20,009 nucleotides of DNA from a virus, in the IMG/VR virus record IMGVR_UViG_3300047470_000123, positions 1 through 20,009 of that record; one strand, given 5' to 3'. Made by a program: the position numbers and the translations under genes. This document shows positions 1 to 7,703 of this stretch, in pieces. The number at the start of each line of letters is the position of its first letter. Within the stretch, counting starts at the first letter, position 1. Under the pieces are notes generated by a model. The model was not told the origin of the DNA. It made no database searches and saw only the letters and a list, made by a program, of their open reading frames with translations.

Positions 1-1790
1 GCCTGTCGTCCGAGACCAATGGTCGATAGCTCAGTGGTGCGCTGGTCGTTTTTGCTCTCGGAGGCCGAGGCGATCGAGGCCTGAATCTGCGCCGACCTCT
101 CCTGCAGCTTGATCGTCTCGGTGTGCAGCCGAACTTCCTCGGCAACCGCGACGTTCTTGTCGAGCTGGGCCTTGATGCCGGATTCGCTGGCCAGCAGGCT
201 TTTTTGATCCGCCGTCAGCACCGACCGCGTCTTGAGGTCGGCGATCTGCTGGGTGATCTCAGCGCGCTTGCGCTCGGCCTCTGTCAGCTTGTCGTCACTC
301 TTCAGCTGGGCAGAGAGCGAGCTTTCCTGGCTGCGCAGGGAGGTCAGAAGTCGCTCGCCGGCATCCTCGCGGAAGGTCGGGCCTTTCGGCGCCTTCGCAT
401 CCTTGTACTTGTCGTTGATGTTGGCGATGTTCTTGTCGATCGACGCCTGATTGAGCCTGGCATCGCTCGGGTTGGCCTCCCGGATCTTGTCGAGATCGGC
501 CTTGTACTTCTTGATTTCCTCGCCGCGCTTCTGCTCATTGGTGTAGGTCGACTTCGTCAACGCGTCCACACGCTCAGCCGCAGCCACGCCCGCGTCCTGG
601 ACCTTCTGCCGATCGCCGACGAACTTGGCGAGCGACTTCTCGGCCTCGATCTGCATTTCGAGAAAGCCGATTTCCTTGGTCGTCGACTCGTAGCGAAACG
701 GGTCTTCCTTGGCGGCATCGCGTCCGCCTGCGGTTAGATCTGCAAGGCGCTTCTTGGCATCGGCCAGCTGCTCGCCGAGCGTGCTGTCCCGGCCAACATT
801 CAGGGTTGCGTCAAGCGCGCCTAGGGCGGCGTTCTTGATCCCCAGCCAGGCGCGTTCGATCAACCCCAGGTTGCCGGTGACTTCTGCCGTGCGGTTGCGA
901 ATGGCGTTGGCGTAGGCCTCGGTCAGCAGGCGAGACGCTTCGGTCGTGTTCCCGCTTTCCTTGGCTGCCACGATCTGCGAATAGATCGACTGGGTCAGGA
1001 AGTGGTATTGGTCGTTCAGCTCTTTCGCTGCGGCGACCGGGTCCTTGCCGATCTTGACGAACTCGGCGACGGTTTCCCCGGCAGCCTTGCCGGTGGTCTG
1101 CTGCATGGACAGGGCCGCGACAGTGATTTCCTCGAAGCTGTCCGTTGCGACCTTGCCGCTGCCGGCCAGTTGAGCCAGCACGTCAGCCGCTGCGCCAGTG
1201 GTGCCGACACTCGAACTGACATTGCGCGCCATGGTGCCCAGGGCGTCAGCGGTGGTGCCGGCGACTTTCCCGGTCAGGATCAGCGCATTGTTGAAGACGT
1301 CCGCCTCCTTGCTGCCTTGGTTATACGCAACGGCCAAGGCCACAGCGGCAGCGCCCGCCAGGGTAAACGGATTCACCAGGCCAGCGACGTAGCCGCCCAA
1401 CGCCCGAGCCGCAGGCCCTACGCCGCCGAACATGTCCTTGAGCTGGCCACCTTGTTGCAGGAGGACCGTCAGCGGAGCCTGGCCGCCCTGGAGCGAGACA
1501 GCAATGTCGGTGAACTGCGCCGGCACACCACGAAGAGCCGCCGCCGTCTGCTTGGCCGAAATCCCGAGCTTTTCGGTCTGCTTGGTCAATCCTTCAGTGG
1601 ACTTCTCGGCCCCCTTTGCCCCTTCGCCCATACCCTTGAAGGACTTCTCGGACTTCTCAGTCGACTGGGTCAGGCCAACCGTGGCTTTTTCGGCCTTGGC
1701 CCCCGACTGCGCCAGCTTGTCGAGGTCGGTCGCCGCCTGGGCGGCTTCGGTAGAATTTACGCGTATGCCCAGTTCGGCAATCGAGGTCAT
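1..1790 (-). CDS. tail length tape measure protein (N-terminal part, runs off the left edge)
   Basis: This protein sets tail length and in known phages is also released during DNA entry. The minus frame is open for about 596 codons from an ATG at 1790 to the window edge and is not closed here. GGAGGAAAGC lies just before the ATG, a strong ribosome site. Residues ~1-75 are rich in Ala, Lys and Glu and look coiled-coil. They are followed by a stretch containing [16 protein letters not shown] and [14 protein letters not shown], which is the hallmark of the lambda gpH/TMP_2 family. A Gly/Ala-rich hydrophobic segment ([17 protein letters not shown]) follows, then long Lys/Glu/Ala-rich helical sequence. 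The gene follows the tail chaperone pair, as in lambda-type tails, but a lipoprotein gene and a terminator lie between. The total length cannot be known from this window. Confidence 0.93.
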   Translation of the reverse strand, partial: MTSIAELGIRVNSTEAAQAATDLDKLAQSGAKAEKATVGLTQSTEKSEKSFKGMGEGAKGAEKSTEGLTKQTEKLGISAKQTAAALRGVPAQFTDIAVSLQGGQAPLTVLLQQGGQLKDMFGGVGPAARALGGYVAGLVNPFTLAGAAAVALAVAYNQGSKEADVFNNALILTGKVAGTTADALGTMARNVSSSVGTTGAAADVLAQLAGSGKVATDSFEEITVAALSMQQTTGKAAGETVAEFVKIGKDPVAAAKELNDQYHFLTQSIYSQIVAAKESGNTTEASRLLTEAYANAIRNRTAEVTGNLGLIERAWLGIKNAALGALDATLNVGRDSTLGEQLADAKKRLADLTAGGRDAAKEDPFRYESTTKEIGFLEMQIEAEKSLAKFVGDRQKVQDAGVAAAERVDALTKSTYTNEQKRGEEIKKYKADLDKIREANPSDARLNQASIDKNIANINDKYKDAKAPKGPTFREDAGERLLTSLRSQESSLSAQLKSDDKLTEAERKRAEITQQIADLKTRSVLTADQKSLLASESGIKAQLDKNVAVAEEVRLHTETIKLQERSAQIQASIASASESKNDQRTTELSTIGLGRQ

Positions 1791-1804
1791 GCTTTCCTCC
1801 AGGC

Positions 1805-1829
1805 AATAAAAAACCCGCCGAAGCGGGTT
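1805..1829 (-). terminator. intrinsic terminator after the lipoprotein gene
   Basis: On the minus strand a perfect 7-bp stem (AACCCGC/GCGGGTT, 1812-1829) closes a 4-base TTCG loop and is followed by a run of T residues. It lies 18 bases past the lipoprotein stop and just before the tape measure gene. It would limit read-through into the tape measure gene unless transcription is antiterminated. Confidence 0.85.
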
Positions 1830-1847
1830 GTGTTGTATTAGGCGTAT

Positions 1848-2129
1848 CTATTGAAAGCTGGACGGGATCACTGGAACCTCGGTGACCTTGCCGTCCTTCA
1901 TCTTGAAGGAAATAACTTGGCTTGCTCCGGTCAGCCCATTCGCATGACTCCAGATCCAAGTCTGCTCTTCAGCCCTCGATACAACCTGGTATGGCCGCCC
2001 CATAATTTCGGTGACCTGTTGCTCGGACATTCCCACGCGAACCTGTCGGGCCTGATCAAAAGTGAATGGTGAGCCAGCGCAGCCGGTAAGTGCGGCGACA
2101 AGAAAAAGTGAGGCGAGGAATGAGCGCAT
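1848..2129 (-). CDS. small outer-membrane lipoprotein with BamE/SmpA-like domain (cargo gene in the tail operon)
   Basis: This is a 93-residue protein with a lipoprotein signal. A hydrophobic segment (residues ~3-15) ends in the lipobox LTGC, with Cys17 as the expected lipidated residue. Ala follows the Cys, which favours outer-membrane sorting. Residues ~28-88 fit the small BamE/SmpA-like fold: VRVGMSEQQVTEIMGRP is the typical motif, and a WIW strand and a C-terminal strand follow. AAGGACG precedes the ATG at 2129. The gene sits between the tail chaperone and tape measure genes, where no virion protein of this type is expected, and ends in its own terminator. Known phage lipoproteins such as Cor and Llp block receptors after infection, so a role in superinfection exclusion or envelope change is possible, but this is inference. 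Confidence 0.85.
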   Translation of the reverse strand: MRSFLASLFLVAALTGCAGSPFTFDQARQVRVGMSEQQVTEIMGRPYQVVSRAEEQTWIWSHANGLTGASQVISFKMKDGKVTEVPVIPSSFQ

Positions 2130-2168
2130 TGGTTTTCGTCCTTGGTTAATCCTCGAACTTTAACATGC

Positions 2169-2483
2169 TCACTTCGACTCTCGCATCTGACTGAGCGCCT
2201 CTGCTTCCATCAGCATGATGCAGTCGAATACCTCAGCGCGATCCGCCTTCGGCACGCCGCGAAGGCGCATCACGTCGGGCAACACCCCGTAATCCAGCCC
2301 GGTCGGCCCGTTCATTCCTGTGCGCCACTGCGTACCCATCGACATGAATACGTCAACGATTTTCCAGTTGTCGGGCCAAATATCGAATTCGTCGCTGCCC
2401 ATATCCTCCGGGCGGAAGCCGAACGCGGCCAGCTCGCTTGTGTCAGGGCCTTTCGCGTACAGCCTACGGGCAGCGTCGATCAG
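2169..2483 (-). CDS. DUF1799-like C-terminal extension of the tail assembly chaperone (made by -1 frameshift)
   Basis: This open frame follows the chaperone gene in the -1 frame and is open from the slip site at 2489-2483. After the slip it reads KLIDAARRLYAKGP and continues for about 104 residues to a stop at 2169. An internal ATG at 2402 has GGAGG only two bases away, too close for efficient initiation. The part beginning GSDEFDIWPDNW resembles DUF1799, a phage family usually encoded beside the tail chaperone. The fused product would be about 208 residues, the counterpart of lambda gpGT, which recruits tail tube subunits to the tape measure protein. The frameshift reading rests on the heptamer and the reading frames; the family call is from pattern memory. 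Confidence 0.8.
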   Translation of the reverse strand: MIDAARRLYAKGPDTSELAAFGFRPEDMGSDEFDIWPDNWKIVDVFMSMGTQWRTGMNGPTGLDYGVLPDVMRLRGVPKADRAEVFDCIMLMEAEALSQMRESK

Positions 2484-2794
2484 TTTTTTCGGCGAGCCTG
2501 CAAGATCTCGTCAATATAGCCCTGCACGATTACCTTGCCGGATCCGGCGTAGTTCTGGATCAGCAGTTCGAAGCTGGCAGCAGTGCATTTGTCCTTGAGA
2601 TCCCACCCTGCGACGCAGTCGACCAAAACGTCGGCGTCTGATTTCGTCTCGATTCCTTCTAGCCAGGCATTCAGCTCGTCCTTGGTGCGGTGCTTGAACT
2701 CGAACTCGACGGGGGCGAAGCCACTTCCATGCACCGGAAGGTCCACGGTCTTTTTGAACGTCGGGGCTGCCTTCAGGCTGAATTTAACGGTCAT
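2480..2794 (-). CDS. tail assembly chaperone (lambda gpG analogue)
   Basis: This is a 104-residue protein directly downstream of the tail tube gene and upstream of the tape measure gene, the standard place of the short tail chaperone. The N-terminus (MTVKFSLKAAPTFKKTVDLP) and the following PVEFEFKHRTKDELNAWLE resemble the Phage_TAC families, which have a beta-rich start and then helices. It ends in KN followed by TGA, with a -1 slippery heptamer at the last codons, so a minor longer product is expected. It would coat the tape measure protein during tail assembly and be absent from the finished virion. The start is the ATG at 2794; CTGGAGCAGATAG lies upstream as a plausible ribosome site. Confidence 0.85.
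   Translation of the reverse strand: MTVKFSLKAAPTFKKTVDLPVHGSGFAPVEFEFKHRTKDELNAWLEGIETKSDADVLVDCVAGWDLKDKCTAASFELLIQNYAGSGKVIVQGYIDEILQARRKN
2483..2489 (-). promoter_or_regulatory. programmed -1 ribosomal frameshift site A AAA AAC
   Basis: The last sense codons of the chaperone gene read CGA AAA AAC before TGA. This gives the canonical X XXY YYZ heptamer A AAA AAC in the correct frame. Slipping back one base reads through the stop directly into the open frame encoding the DUF1799-like domain. Tail chaperone genes of siphophages commonly use such a site; lambda uses GGGAAAG. Confidence 0.82.
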
Positions 2795-2807
2795 CTATCT
2801 GCTCCAG

Positions 2808-2834
2808 AAAAGAAAGCCCGCACAGTGACGGGCT
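2808..2834 (-). terminator. terminator between tail tube and tail chaperone genes
   Basis: On the minus strand AGCCCG (2834-2829) and CGGGCT (2820-2815) form a 6-bp stem with an 8-base loop, followed by TTTCTTTTCT. It begins 8 bases past the tail tube stop. Partial read-through here could keep chaperone and tape measure levels far below those of the tube protein. Confidence 0.75.
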
Positions 2835-2841
2835 ATGGTGG

Positions 2842-3489
2842 TCAGGCCGAGTAGCGCATCGGCTCGGAGGTGAGCGAGACGGTGGCCTGCAAGCCCATGA
2901 TCTCGTTCTTCGTCAGGGTCGGGGTCTTGTTCAGCGTCACATACCCGTTGTAGAGGATGCTCGACTGCGACGGCAGGGTGATACGCACCGCCCGCGGCAC
3001 GCGGTCATCGTTGGCGGCAGACAGCAGCGCGTACCAGGGCAGCGATGCGTCGTCGCCGATGGTCATTGCGAAGCTTGATGCCGATTTGACAGTTGGGATC
3101 TGGTGCTCGACGTCTTCCTCGAGGAAGGAATAGGTCACGAACTGCTGCTCGCCTCCCGAGGTGGTGAACTCCAGCACCTGAGTGATCTGCACCCAAGTCA
3201 GGATTTTGCGGGCCGAGCCAGCGCCACCGCCGACCGGGTAAAGGTTGACGTTGCTGGTGTCCACGCCGTCAAGGACGTAAGCGTCGGTCGTCTGCGACTT
3301 CACGCGAACGATGCGGCTATTGAGGCGCGACCAGCCGGAAGTCAGCTCGAGGATGTCACCAGCCTCGAAGCCGTGGGCCACAGAGCTGACGGACGCCTCG
3401 GCGGCGTTGCTGATGGCGGTGATAGTCTTCGGCGCCGCGTAGGTGTTGGCGGCGGCAACTACCGCGCCGTTGGGAAGCGAAACAGACAT
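2842..3489 (-). CDS. major tail tube protein
   Basis: This is a 215-residue protein between the tail terminator and the tail chaperone, the canonical slot of the tail tube subunit that polymerises into the DNA conduit. The sequence is rich in Ser, Thr, Val and Gly and predicts beta structure throughout. VAHGFEAGDILELTSGWSRL followed by residues RIVRVK is typical of phage tail tube proteins of the TTP_12 type. No extra Ig-like C-terminal domain is present. GAGGAAAACCC precedes the ATG at 3489. The gene is bracketed by terminator hairpins on both sides, which may reflect separate expression control of this high-copy protein. Confidence 0.85.
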   Translation of the reverse strand: MSVSLPNGAVVAAANTYAAPKTITAISNAAEASVSSVAHGFEAGDILELTSGWSRLNSRIVRVKSQTTDAYVLDGVDTSNVNLYPVGGGAGSARKILTWVQITQVLEFTTSGGEQQFVTYSFLEEDVEHQIPTVKSASSFAMTIGDDASLPWYALLSAANDDRVPRAVRITLPSQSSILYNGYVTLNKTPTLTKNEIMGLQATVSLTSEPMRYSA

Positions 3490-3510
3490 GGGTTTTCCTC
3501 ATGCTCAAAT

Positions 3511-3532
3511 GAAAAAACCCGCACAAGGCGGG
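3511..3532 (-). terminator. terminator just upstream of the tail tube gene
   Basis: On the minus strand a 5-bp all-GC stem (CCCGC/GCGGG) with a 5-base loop is followed by six T residues. It lies between the stop of the tail terminator gene and the ATG of the tail tube gene. Confidence 0.7.
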
Positions 3533-3555
3533 CTCTGGTATTGCTCTGCGGCGGG

Positions 3556-3972
3556 TCAGTTGGTGTCGGCGCGATACTCGAAGCTGGCCGACACCGTCAG
3601 GTTGCTGTCGACCTCGACCTCTGGACCTGGCGCCACCGGTGTCAGCGTCATCACGGTGAGCCCTGCCTTTGTGTACCGAGCATTGAGCGGGAACAAGGCA
3701 GCCAGTTCGTCGACAATGCCCTCGGCCTTGCCGGTGCCACTGCCCGCGGGTGTCACGACATTGACCTGAAACAGCCCGGTATAGGCCCTATGGTCACCGC
3801 CAAGCGTCTCGCTATTGGTCCCGGCTGGCAGCGTGAAGGCCGCGAGGTAGGTTTCACCGGCCGTCTGAGTGAATACTACGCCTTGATAGGCGATGCGCAG
3901 TACCGGCGCCCTGGCGGCGGCCCAGGCAGCGAGACGTGCCTCATAAATCTGGCGGATGGTTCGATGGCTCAT
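3556..3972 (-). CDS. tail terminator / tail completion protein (DUF4128-like)
   Basis: This 138-residue protein probably caps the tail tube and joins it to the head connector. It starts MSHRTIRQIYEARLAAWAAA, an N-terminal helix followed by alternating strands including VLRIAYQGV. The Gly/Ala-rich stretch and LFPLNARYTKAGLTV are typical of phage tail terminator proteins (DUF4128/Phage_tail_terminator_5). Its ATG overlaps the stop of the upstream gp10-like gene as ATGA, so translation is coupled. The gene order (gp10-like, then this, then tube) supports the call. Family assignment is from pattern recognition, not from a search. Confidence 0.78.
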   Translation of the reverse strand: MSHRTIRQIYEARLAAWAAARAPVLRIAYQGVVFTQTAGETYLAAFTLPAGTNSETLGGDHRAYTGLFQVNVVTPAGSGTGKAEGIVDELAALFPLNARYTKAGLTVMTLTPVAPGPEVEVDSNLTVSASFEYRADTN

Positions 3973-4406
3973 ACCTGATGGTTCCTGACTGCCTCGTTGA
4001 CGATTGCCTGGAAGCGGGCCAAGGTCACTCGGACCATGCCCTTCGGGGCCTGGGTGGAATGCCCGTATTCCAACGGGACCGCGTACGGCAGGTTGTTGAT
4101 CAGATAAGCCGTCTGCCCAGCCGTGAAGTCGCTGACGGCCGAAACAATCGAGGCGATCGTCTCTTGCCCGGTCGGGTCCACGTCGCTGAACGTGACACTC
4201 TCGACGACGTCGATGGACAAGTGCCAGTTTGCCCGGAAGCGCCCTGAGTCCACCGGTGACATGCGGATCAGTGAGTTACCGACCTCGATGACGATCTCGC
4301 GCAGGCTGGCGTCGATCGCCTCCGTCGCCTGCTCGGCGAACTTGGCCAGCTCAAGGGCGAAGTTGCCCGACTTGCCGCCGTATTTGGCCTGCATCTTACT
4401 GGCCAT
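3969..4406 (-). CDS. HK97 gp10-like head-tail connector/neck protein
   Basis: This is a 145-residue protein. Two motifs mark the HK97 gp10/tail-component family: SPVDSGRFRANW (residues ~50-62), matching the usual PVDTGxLRxSW, and the later YAVPLEYGHSTQAPKGMVR, matching the YAxxxEYG...APxxMxR pattern. Proteins of this family act at the neck, between head closure and tail terminator. Its ATG shares one base with the preceding gene's stop (TAATG), and its own stop overlaps the next start (ATGA), so it belongs to a strictly coupled connector operon. Confidence 0.87.
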   Translation of the reverse strand: MASKMQAKYGGKSGNFALELAKFAEQATEAIDASLREIVIEVGNSLIRMSPVDSGRFRANWHLSIDVVESVTFSDVDPTGQETIASIVSAVSDFTAGQTAYLINNLPYAVPLEYGHSTQAPKGMVRVTLARFQAIVNEAVRNHQV

Positions 4407-4777
4407 TACGCGCGCACCTGCAGTTCATACAGCAGCGGCGTTCCGGCCGGGTTGACCTCCTTCAGCGGAGGCACGATTGACCAGGTCTTGCCGTTGGCGA
4501 TGACCTTGCTCAGCAGCGACGGTGCCGAGCTGAGTCCCTTGGCCGCCAGCTTCAGCTTCTTGTCGCCCTGCTTGATGAGGCTGTTTGCCTGGAACTCCAA
4601 ACCGGTGTAGTCGATCAGGATCCCCTGCCCGACTAGCTCGGTGATGGTTTCCAGAGAAGTTTCGCCGGTCTCAGGGTCGTACACGCCCGGCGTCACGGTG
4701 CGCAGGGTGATGGTCAGGCCGTACTGAGTGATCAGGCGCAGCGCAGTTGCAGCCATTCGATCGTAGAACGCGCTCAT
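4406..4777 (-). CDS. head closure (stopper)-type protein
   Basis: This is a 123-residue protein between the connector gene and the gp10-like gene, the usual position of the head-closure (stopper) protein. It starts MSAFYDRMAATALRLITQYG, an amphipathic helix, then has beta-rich sequence with PGVYDPETGE and GKTWSIVPP and the C-terminal strand YELQVRA, typical of small barrel head-tail joining proteins. The start lies two bases after the previous stop. I do not recognise an exact family; the role rests on length, predicted fold and gene order. Confidence 0.7.
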   Translation of the reverse strand: MSAFYDRMAATALRLITQYGLTITLRTVTPGVYDPETGETSLETITELVGQGILIDYTGLEFQANSLIKQGDKKLKLAAKGLSSAPSLLSKVIANGKTWSIVPPLKEVNPAGTPLLYELQVRA

Positions 4778-4779
4778 GA

Positions 4780-5277
4780 TCAGGCCCTGATGGCGAACAG
4801 GCCTTTGCGGGCGATGTACGCGGTGAACTGAAGGCTGCTCGGGCTGGCCGAGACAGCGGGCTTCTGGCTGCTGCTGGATGCAGCGGCGTATTGAACTTCG
4901 ACCGCTCCCTCGACGCGCTCCCTGGTAACGGCACCAGTGCGCTTGTCGACCGGGTCGATGTCGTCAGCGTGGATCTCGGCGGCAAGCGCCATCTGCCCGT
5001 TTTTGATTCGGACAGGAATGGAATCGGACGGCAAGATTCGTTCGTCGATGGTTATGTCTCGGCGTGGCCAGGACAGGGCCTGCTCGCCGTTGGTGCGGGT
5101 GCCTTTCCAGGTGTATCCGTCCATGGCCAATGCAGCGCGTCGCAATAGGGATTCCTGAGCTGGGGTATCTGCCGGGATGGTCGCGCCATAGTTCGCGGCG
5201 TAGGTGACCAGTTCAGCGGCCGTGGCGAAGCTCTCGGCGTCCGGCTTACCGGTGCCATCTTCAATGATCAGTGACAC
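4780..5277 (-). CDS. head-tail connector protein, DnaT-like (DnaT_2) family
   Basis: This is a 165-residue protein with a GTG start at 5277 and a strong GGAGGGG ribosome site about 8 bases upstream. The N-terminus MSLIIEDGTGKPDAESFATAAE and the following helical segment with AALAMDGYTWKGTRTNGEQAL match a widespread phage family annotated as putative DnaT-like ssDNA-binding protein. In phages this family is encoded between capsid and tail genes and most probably works as the head-tail adaptor. The C-terminus has a Ser-rich linker (ASSSSQKPA). The DnaT name probably misleads; position argues for a connector. Confidence 0.78.
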   Translation of the reverse strand: MSLIIEDGTGKPDAESFATAAELVTYAANYGATIPADTPAQESLLRRAALAMDGYTWKGTRTNGEQALSWPRRDITIDERILPSDSIPVRIKNGQMALAAEIHADDIDPVDKRTGAVTRERVEGAVEVQYAAASSSSQKPAVSASPSSLQFTAYIARKGLFAIRA

Positions 5278-5326
5278 GGTTTACCCCTCCGAAGTGCGCC
5301 CCTCCGAAGAAGGGCTGCATTACTGG

Positions 5327-5821
5327 TTACTCGCTGCCCTGGGCCGCCCTATCTGCGTGCTGCTTGGTGTCAGGCTTGGGCTTAGCCGCCGTCTTCAGTG
5401 CCTCGACCTCTGCCTGCAGGGCGTTACGCTCCTGGGCGACCTGATCTCGACTTTCTGCCAGTTCATCAACCTTGGTGCGGATATGGTCGAGGGAATCGAA
5501 CAAGCGGATCGCCAGCTCGCCCGCCTCTGGCTTCAAAATCTCACCAGATTCCAGGCCGTCGACCAGCACGCGAATGGCGTCGCTTTCGGCTTGCAGCTTG
5601 CCGATCAACTCTTCCCCCACGGCTTTATCGTCACCGACTACCACCAGGCGAGCCGCCACTTCCTTCAGCTTCACCTTCGGCGGTTTCTCGCATTCACCGT
5701 CGCGACTCTCGGTCACGTTGGCGTCGACGATGCGCAGGCCGGCCGCCTTGGCCAGCGCCTTCACGTCTTCCTGGTACTGGTGGAACGGGCCGGGCAGATA
5801 CCAGACGTTCTTGCTGCTCAT
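5327..5821 (-). CDS. phage head protein of unknown function with C-terminal coiled coil
   Basis: This is a 164-residue protein between the major capsid and connector genes. I prefer the ATG at 5821 (MSSKNVWYLPG), because GAGG lies 8 bases before it. The ATG two codons earlier, at 5827, has GAGG too close. Residues ~1-70 are a compact Lys/Val-rich region. Residues ~110-150 (DELAESRDQVAQERNALQAE) have a heptad pattern typical of coiled coil. The tail end is rich in Lys, Pro, Asp and Gln. No family recognised. It may be a minor head or assembly protein, by position only. Confidence 0.75.
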   Translation of the reverse strand: MSSKNVWYLPGPFHQYQEDVKALAKAAGLRIVDANVTESRDGECEKPPKVKLKEVAARLVVVGDDKAVGEELIGKLQAESDAIRVLVDGLESGEILKPEAGELAIRLFDSLDHIRTKVDELAESRDQVAQERNALQAEVEALKTAAKPKPDTKQHADRAAQGSE

Positions 5822-5870
5822 AATCATGTCCTCGCCAAACCGGGCACTCGGCCCGGCTCGGTTGTCAGGG

Positions 5871-6839
5871 TTACTTGGAGGCATCACCGATCAGAGCAAC
5901 ACCGGCGGTGTGCTTGATGCTGGTGGCGGTCTTGTCCCAGTTGGTACCGGTCGCCAGCTCGGCGTCGGTTGGCGACTTGCCACCGGTGGTGGTGTCCCAG
6001 GTGTAGCCCTTCAGGCCCAGACCGAAGGTGTAGTCGGTTTGGAGCGTGGTTTCGATACGCTCCTTACCATTGGTGGTCTGGACGTTGCTGATGATGTCGC
6101 GGCCGTCGTGGACCAGGGCAGCGCCCTGCACCAGGGACAGGATAATTTCCTTGTTTGGGGTGCCGGCCTGCATCAGCGCCGGGGCATCCGTCACAACGGA
6201 GATCTTGCCGAGGATGTCCACCACGCGGACGTTACCCGCCTGGAACAGCTGCTGCTGATTCGCCAGGTTCTGGCCGACCAACTTGTGGTAGCTGGTGCCC
6301 TGCATCACCTGAGTAACCAGGTTCTGGCTCGCGTCGCCGAACTTCGCGTGAGCGTTGTTCAGGCCGGCGTAGGTGATGCCTGCGGTAGCCGACACATCGT
6401 TGACCGCCGCGGCTTGGGCGGTGATTGCAGCAACCAAGGCAGCGATCGCAGTGTTCAGCTGATCCTTCAGCAGGATTTCAGCGAACGCACGGCTGGCTAC
6501 TTCGATGCCTTGCGCGGTAGGGCGCTCCAGCCAGGTCATTTGCGACGGCTCGTAACGGATCGGACCGAAGCCGCCGGCGACTTTCACCGAGGTGTTTTTC
6601 AGTTCGGTCAGGTCGGTGGTGGCAACAGTGGCGTTTGCGCTGTAGCGATCCACGCGGCGCTGGGCTGCCGCCAGGGTCTGAAAGAACGACTCTTGGAGGA
6701 AGTCGCCGGTAAAGCCGTCCGGAGACAGCACGATTGCGCCGCGGCTGGCAGCGTTGAAAGCGGCCAGATACTGGTCCAGCGTCTCAAGAGTCGCCGGCAT
6801 GATGTATTCGTTGAAAACCTGCATTTGCGACAGTGACAT
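5871..6839 (-). CDS. major capsid protein (gp13-like family)
   Basis: This is a 322-residue protein directly downstream of a scaffold-like gene, the standard capsid position. The N-terminus (MSLSQMQVFNEYIMPATLET), the segment FNAASRGAIVL with FTGDFLQESFF, and the later DLTELKNTSVKVAGGFGPI are typical of the gp13-like major capsid family that builds HK97-fold shells. A long Ala-rich helical stretch (residues ~125-150) is consistent with the spine helix. AAGGAAATAACTC precedes the ATG. The C-terminal half carries LSLVQGAALVHDGRDI and a Thr/Gly-rich end. No N-terminal delta domain or protease gene is visible nearby, so the separate scaffold gene is expected to guide assembly. Confidence 0.87.
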   Translation of the reverse strand: MSLSQMQVFNEYIMPATLETLDQYLAAFNAASRGAIVLSPDGFTGDFLQESFFQTLAAAQRRVDRYSANATVATTDLTELKNTSVKVAGGFGPIRYEPSQMTWLERPTAQGIEVASRAFAEILLKDQLNTAIAALVAAITAQAAAVNDVSATAGITYAGLNNAHAKFGDASQNLVTQVMQGTSYHKLVGQNLANQQQLFQAGNVRVVDILGKISVVTDAPALMQAGTPNKEIILSLVQGAALVHDGRDIISNVQTTNGKERIETTLQTDYTFGLGLKGYTWDTTTGGKSPTDAELATGTNWDKTATSIKHTAGVALIGDASK

Positions 6840-6850
6840 GAGTTATTTCC

Positions 6851-7561
6851 TTACGATTGTGGGAGATCAGGGAACCGGCTCGCGATTGCGGCCTGTCGCT
6901 CCTCTTTGGTGCCGCCGATTTTTCCTTTTGCGGCCCCGCCGCCATTGCCAGCACCTGAAGCCCCGCCACCGGATGCCTTGCTACCCGCGATCAACGGCGC
7001 GAAGGCCGCGTTGTTTGCGAATTCAGCTTTCAGCTCGTCCAGCGTTGACGCTGAGAGCTTGCCCTGCTTGTCGAGTACGACAACAACAGGCTTCCCGTCG
7101 CGCTGCTCGACGCTCAGGCGGCGCTCGATGTGCGGCAACAGGGCTTCTGCACTGCCTGGGATTGCCAGGGCAGACGCGATGTCAGTAGCGGTACGGCCGA
7201 CAGTCAGATCCCGGATCTGCCCGCCCAGGCTGCCACGCTCCTGTTCCAGCAAGCCGTTCAGCTCGGCTTCGCGGCGGTTGTACTTTTCCAACCAGGACTT
7301 TTCGAGCTCTTCGACGTTACCGGATTTGCGGGCCGCCTCTTCGCGCTCTGCGCGAGCTGCGTCCTCAGCTTCGCGACGAGCCTTCTCGGCCGCTTTCTTC
7401 TCGCTCAGCAGTTCCTCGACCTTCGACTTCAGGCCGCTCACGTCCTCGGGTTGCGGCAAGCCTTCGATGCCCAGCACGAATTTGCCGTCCTTCTCGACGT
7501 ACAGCGCTTTTACCGAATCGTCGACGCCTTCGAGGGTGTCCAGTTGGAATTTCAAGGTCAT
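6851..7561 (-). CDS. scaffold-like protein
   Basis: This is a 236-residue protein immediately upstream of the capsid gene. The start is taken at 7561 (MTLKFQLDTLEG). The frame stays open further upstream but crosses a terminator hairpin. The N-terminal part (LEGVDDSVKALYVEKDGKF) is typical of phage scaffold-type proteins. Residues ~45-105 form a highly charged Ala/Glu/Lys/Arg helix, almost certainly coiled coil. A Gly/Ala-rich linker (GGGASGAGNGGGAAKG) separates it from a short C-terminal tail (GTKEERQAAIASRFPDL) that could bind the capsid protein. Strong composition and position; no enzymatic motif seen. Confidence 0.85.
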   Translation of the reverse strand: MTLKFQLDTLEGVDDSVKALYVEKDGKFVLGIEGLPQPEDVSGLKSKVEELLSEKKAAEKARREAEDAARAEREEAARKSGNVEELEKSWLEKYNRREAELNGLLEQERGSLGGQIRDLTVGRTATDIASALAIPGSAEALLPHIERRLSVEQRDGKPVVVVLDKQGKLSASTLDELKAEFANNAAFAPLIAGSKASGGGASGAGNGGGAAKGKIGGTKEERQAAIASRFPDLPQS

Positions 7562-7605
7562 TGCTGTCTCCCAGAGACTTGGTGCAGGCCCTGCCTGCAG
7601 ATGTG

Positions 7606-7630
7606 AAAAACCCCGCACTTGGCGGGGTTT
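7606..7630 (-). terminator. intrinsic terminator upstream of the scaffold gene
   Basis: On the minus strand a perfect 9-bp stem (AAACCCCGC/GCGGGGTTT) with a 5-base loop is followed by TTTTT. It is the second of two terminators in the 176-base interval between the membrane-protein gene and the scaffold gene. Nothing else is recognised in that interval. Confidence 0.85.
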
Positions 7631-7703
7631 GGAGTGATGTGCGACACGAAATACGGATTACCGTTTTGTGGTGCGGACAAATAGAGCTCAACTCGAACCA
7701 GAA

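Noticed and set aside
3103-3978. Long plus-strand open frame across the tail tube and tail terminator genes
   Set aside because: It spans two well-supported minus genes and the terminator between them, and shows no recognisable domain or ribosome site.
5472-6836. Long plus-strand open frame opposite the major capsid gene
   Set aside because: It is an antisense shadow of the capsid and following gene; low-complexity composition without motifs.
7631-7703. tRNA-like 3' end (GGTTCGAGT and GCACCA on the minus strand)
   Set aside because: The arms around the T loop do not pair and no anticodon or D arm can be drawn.
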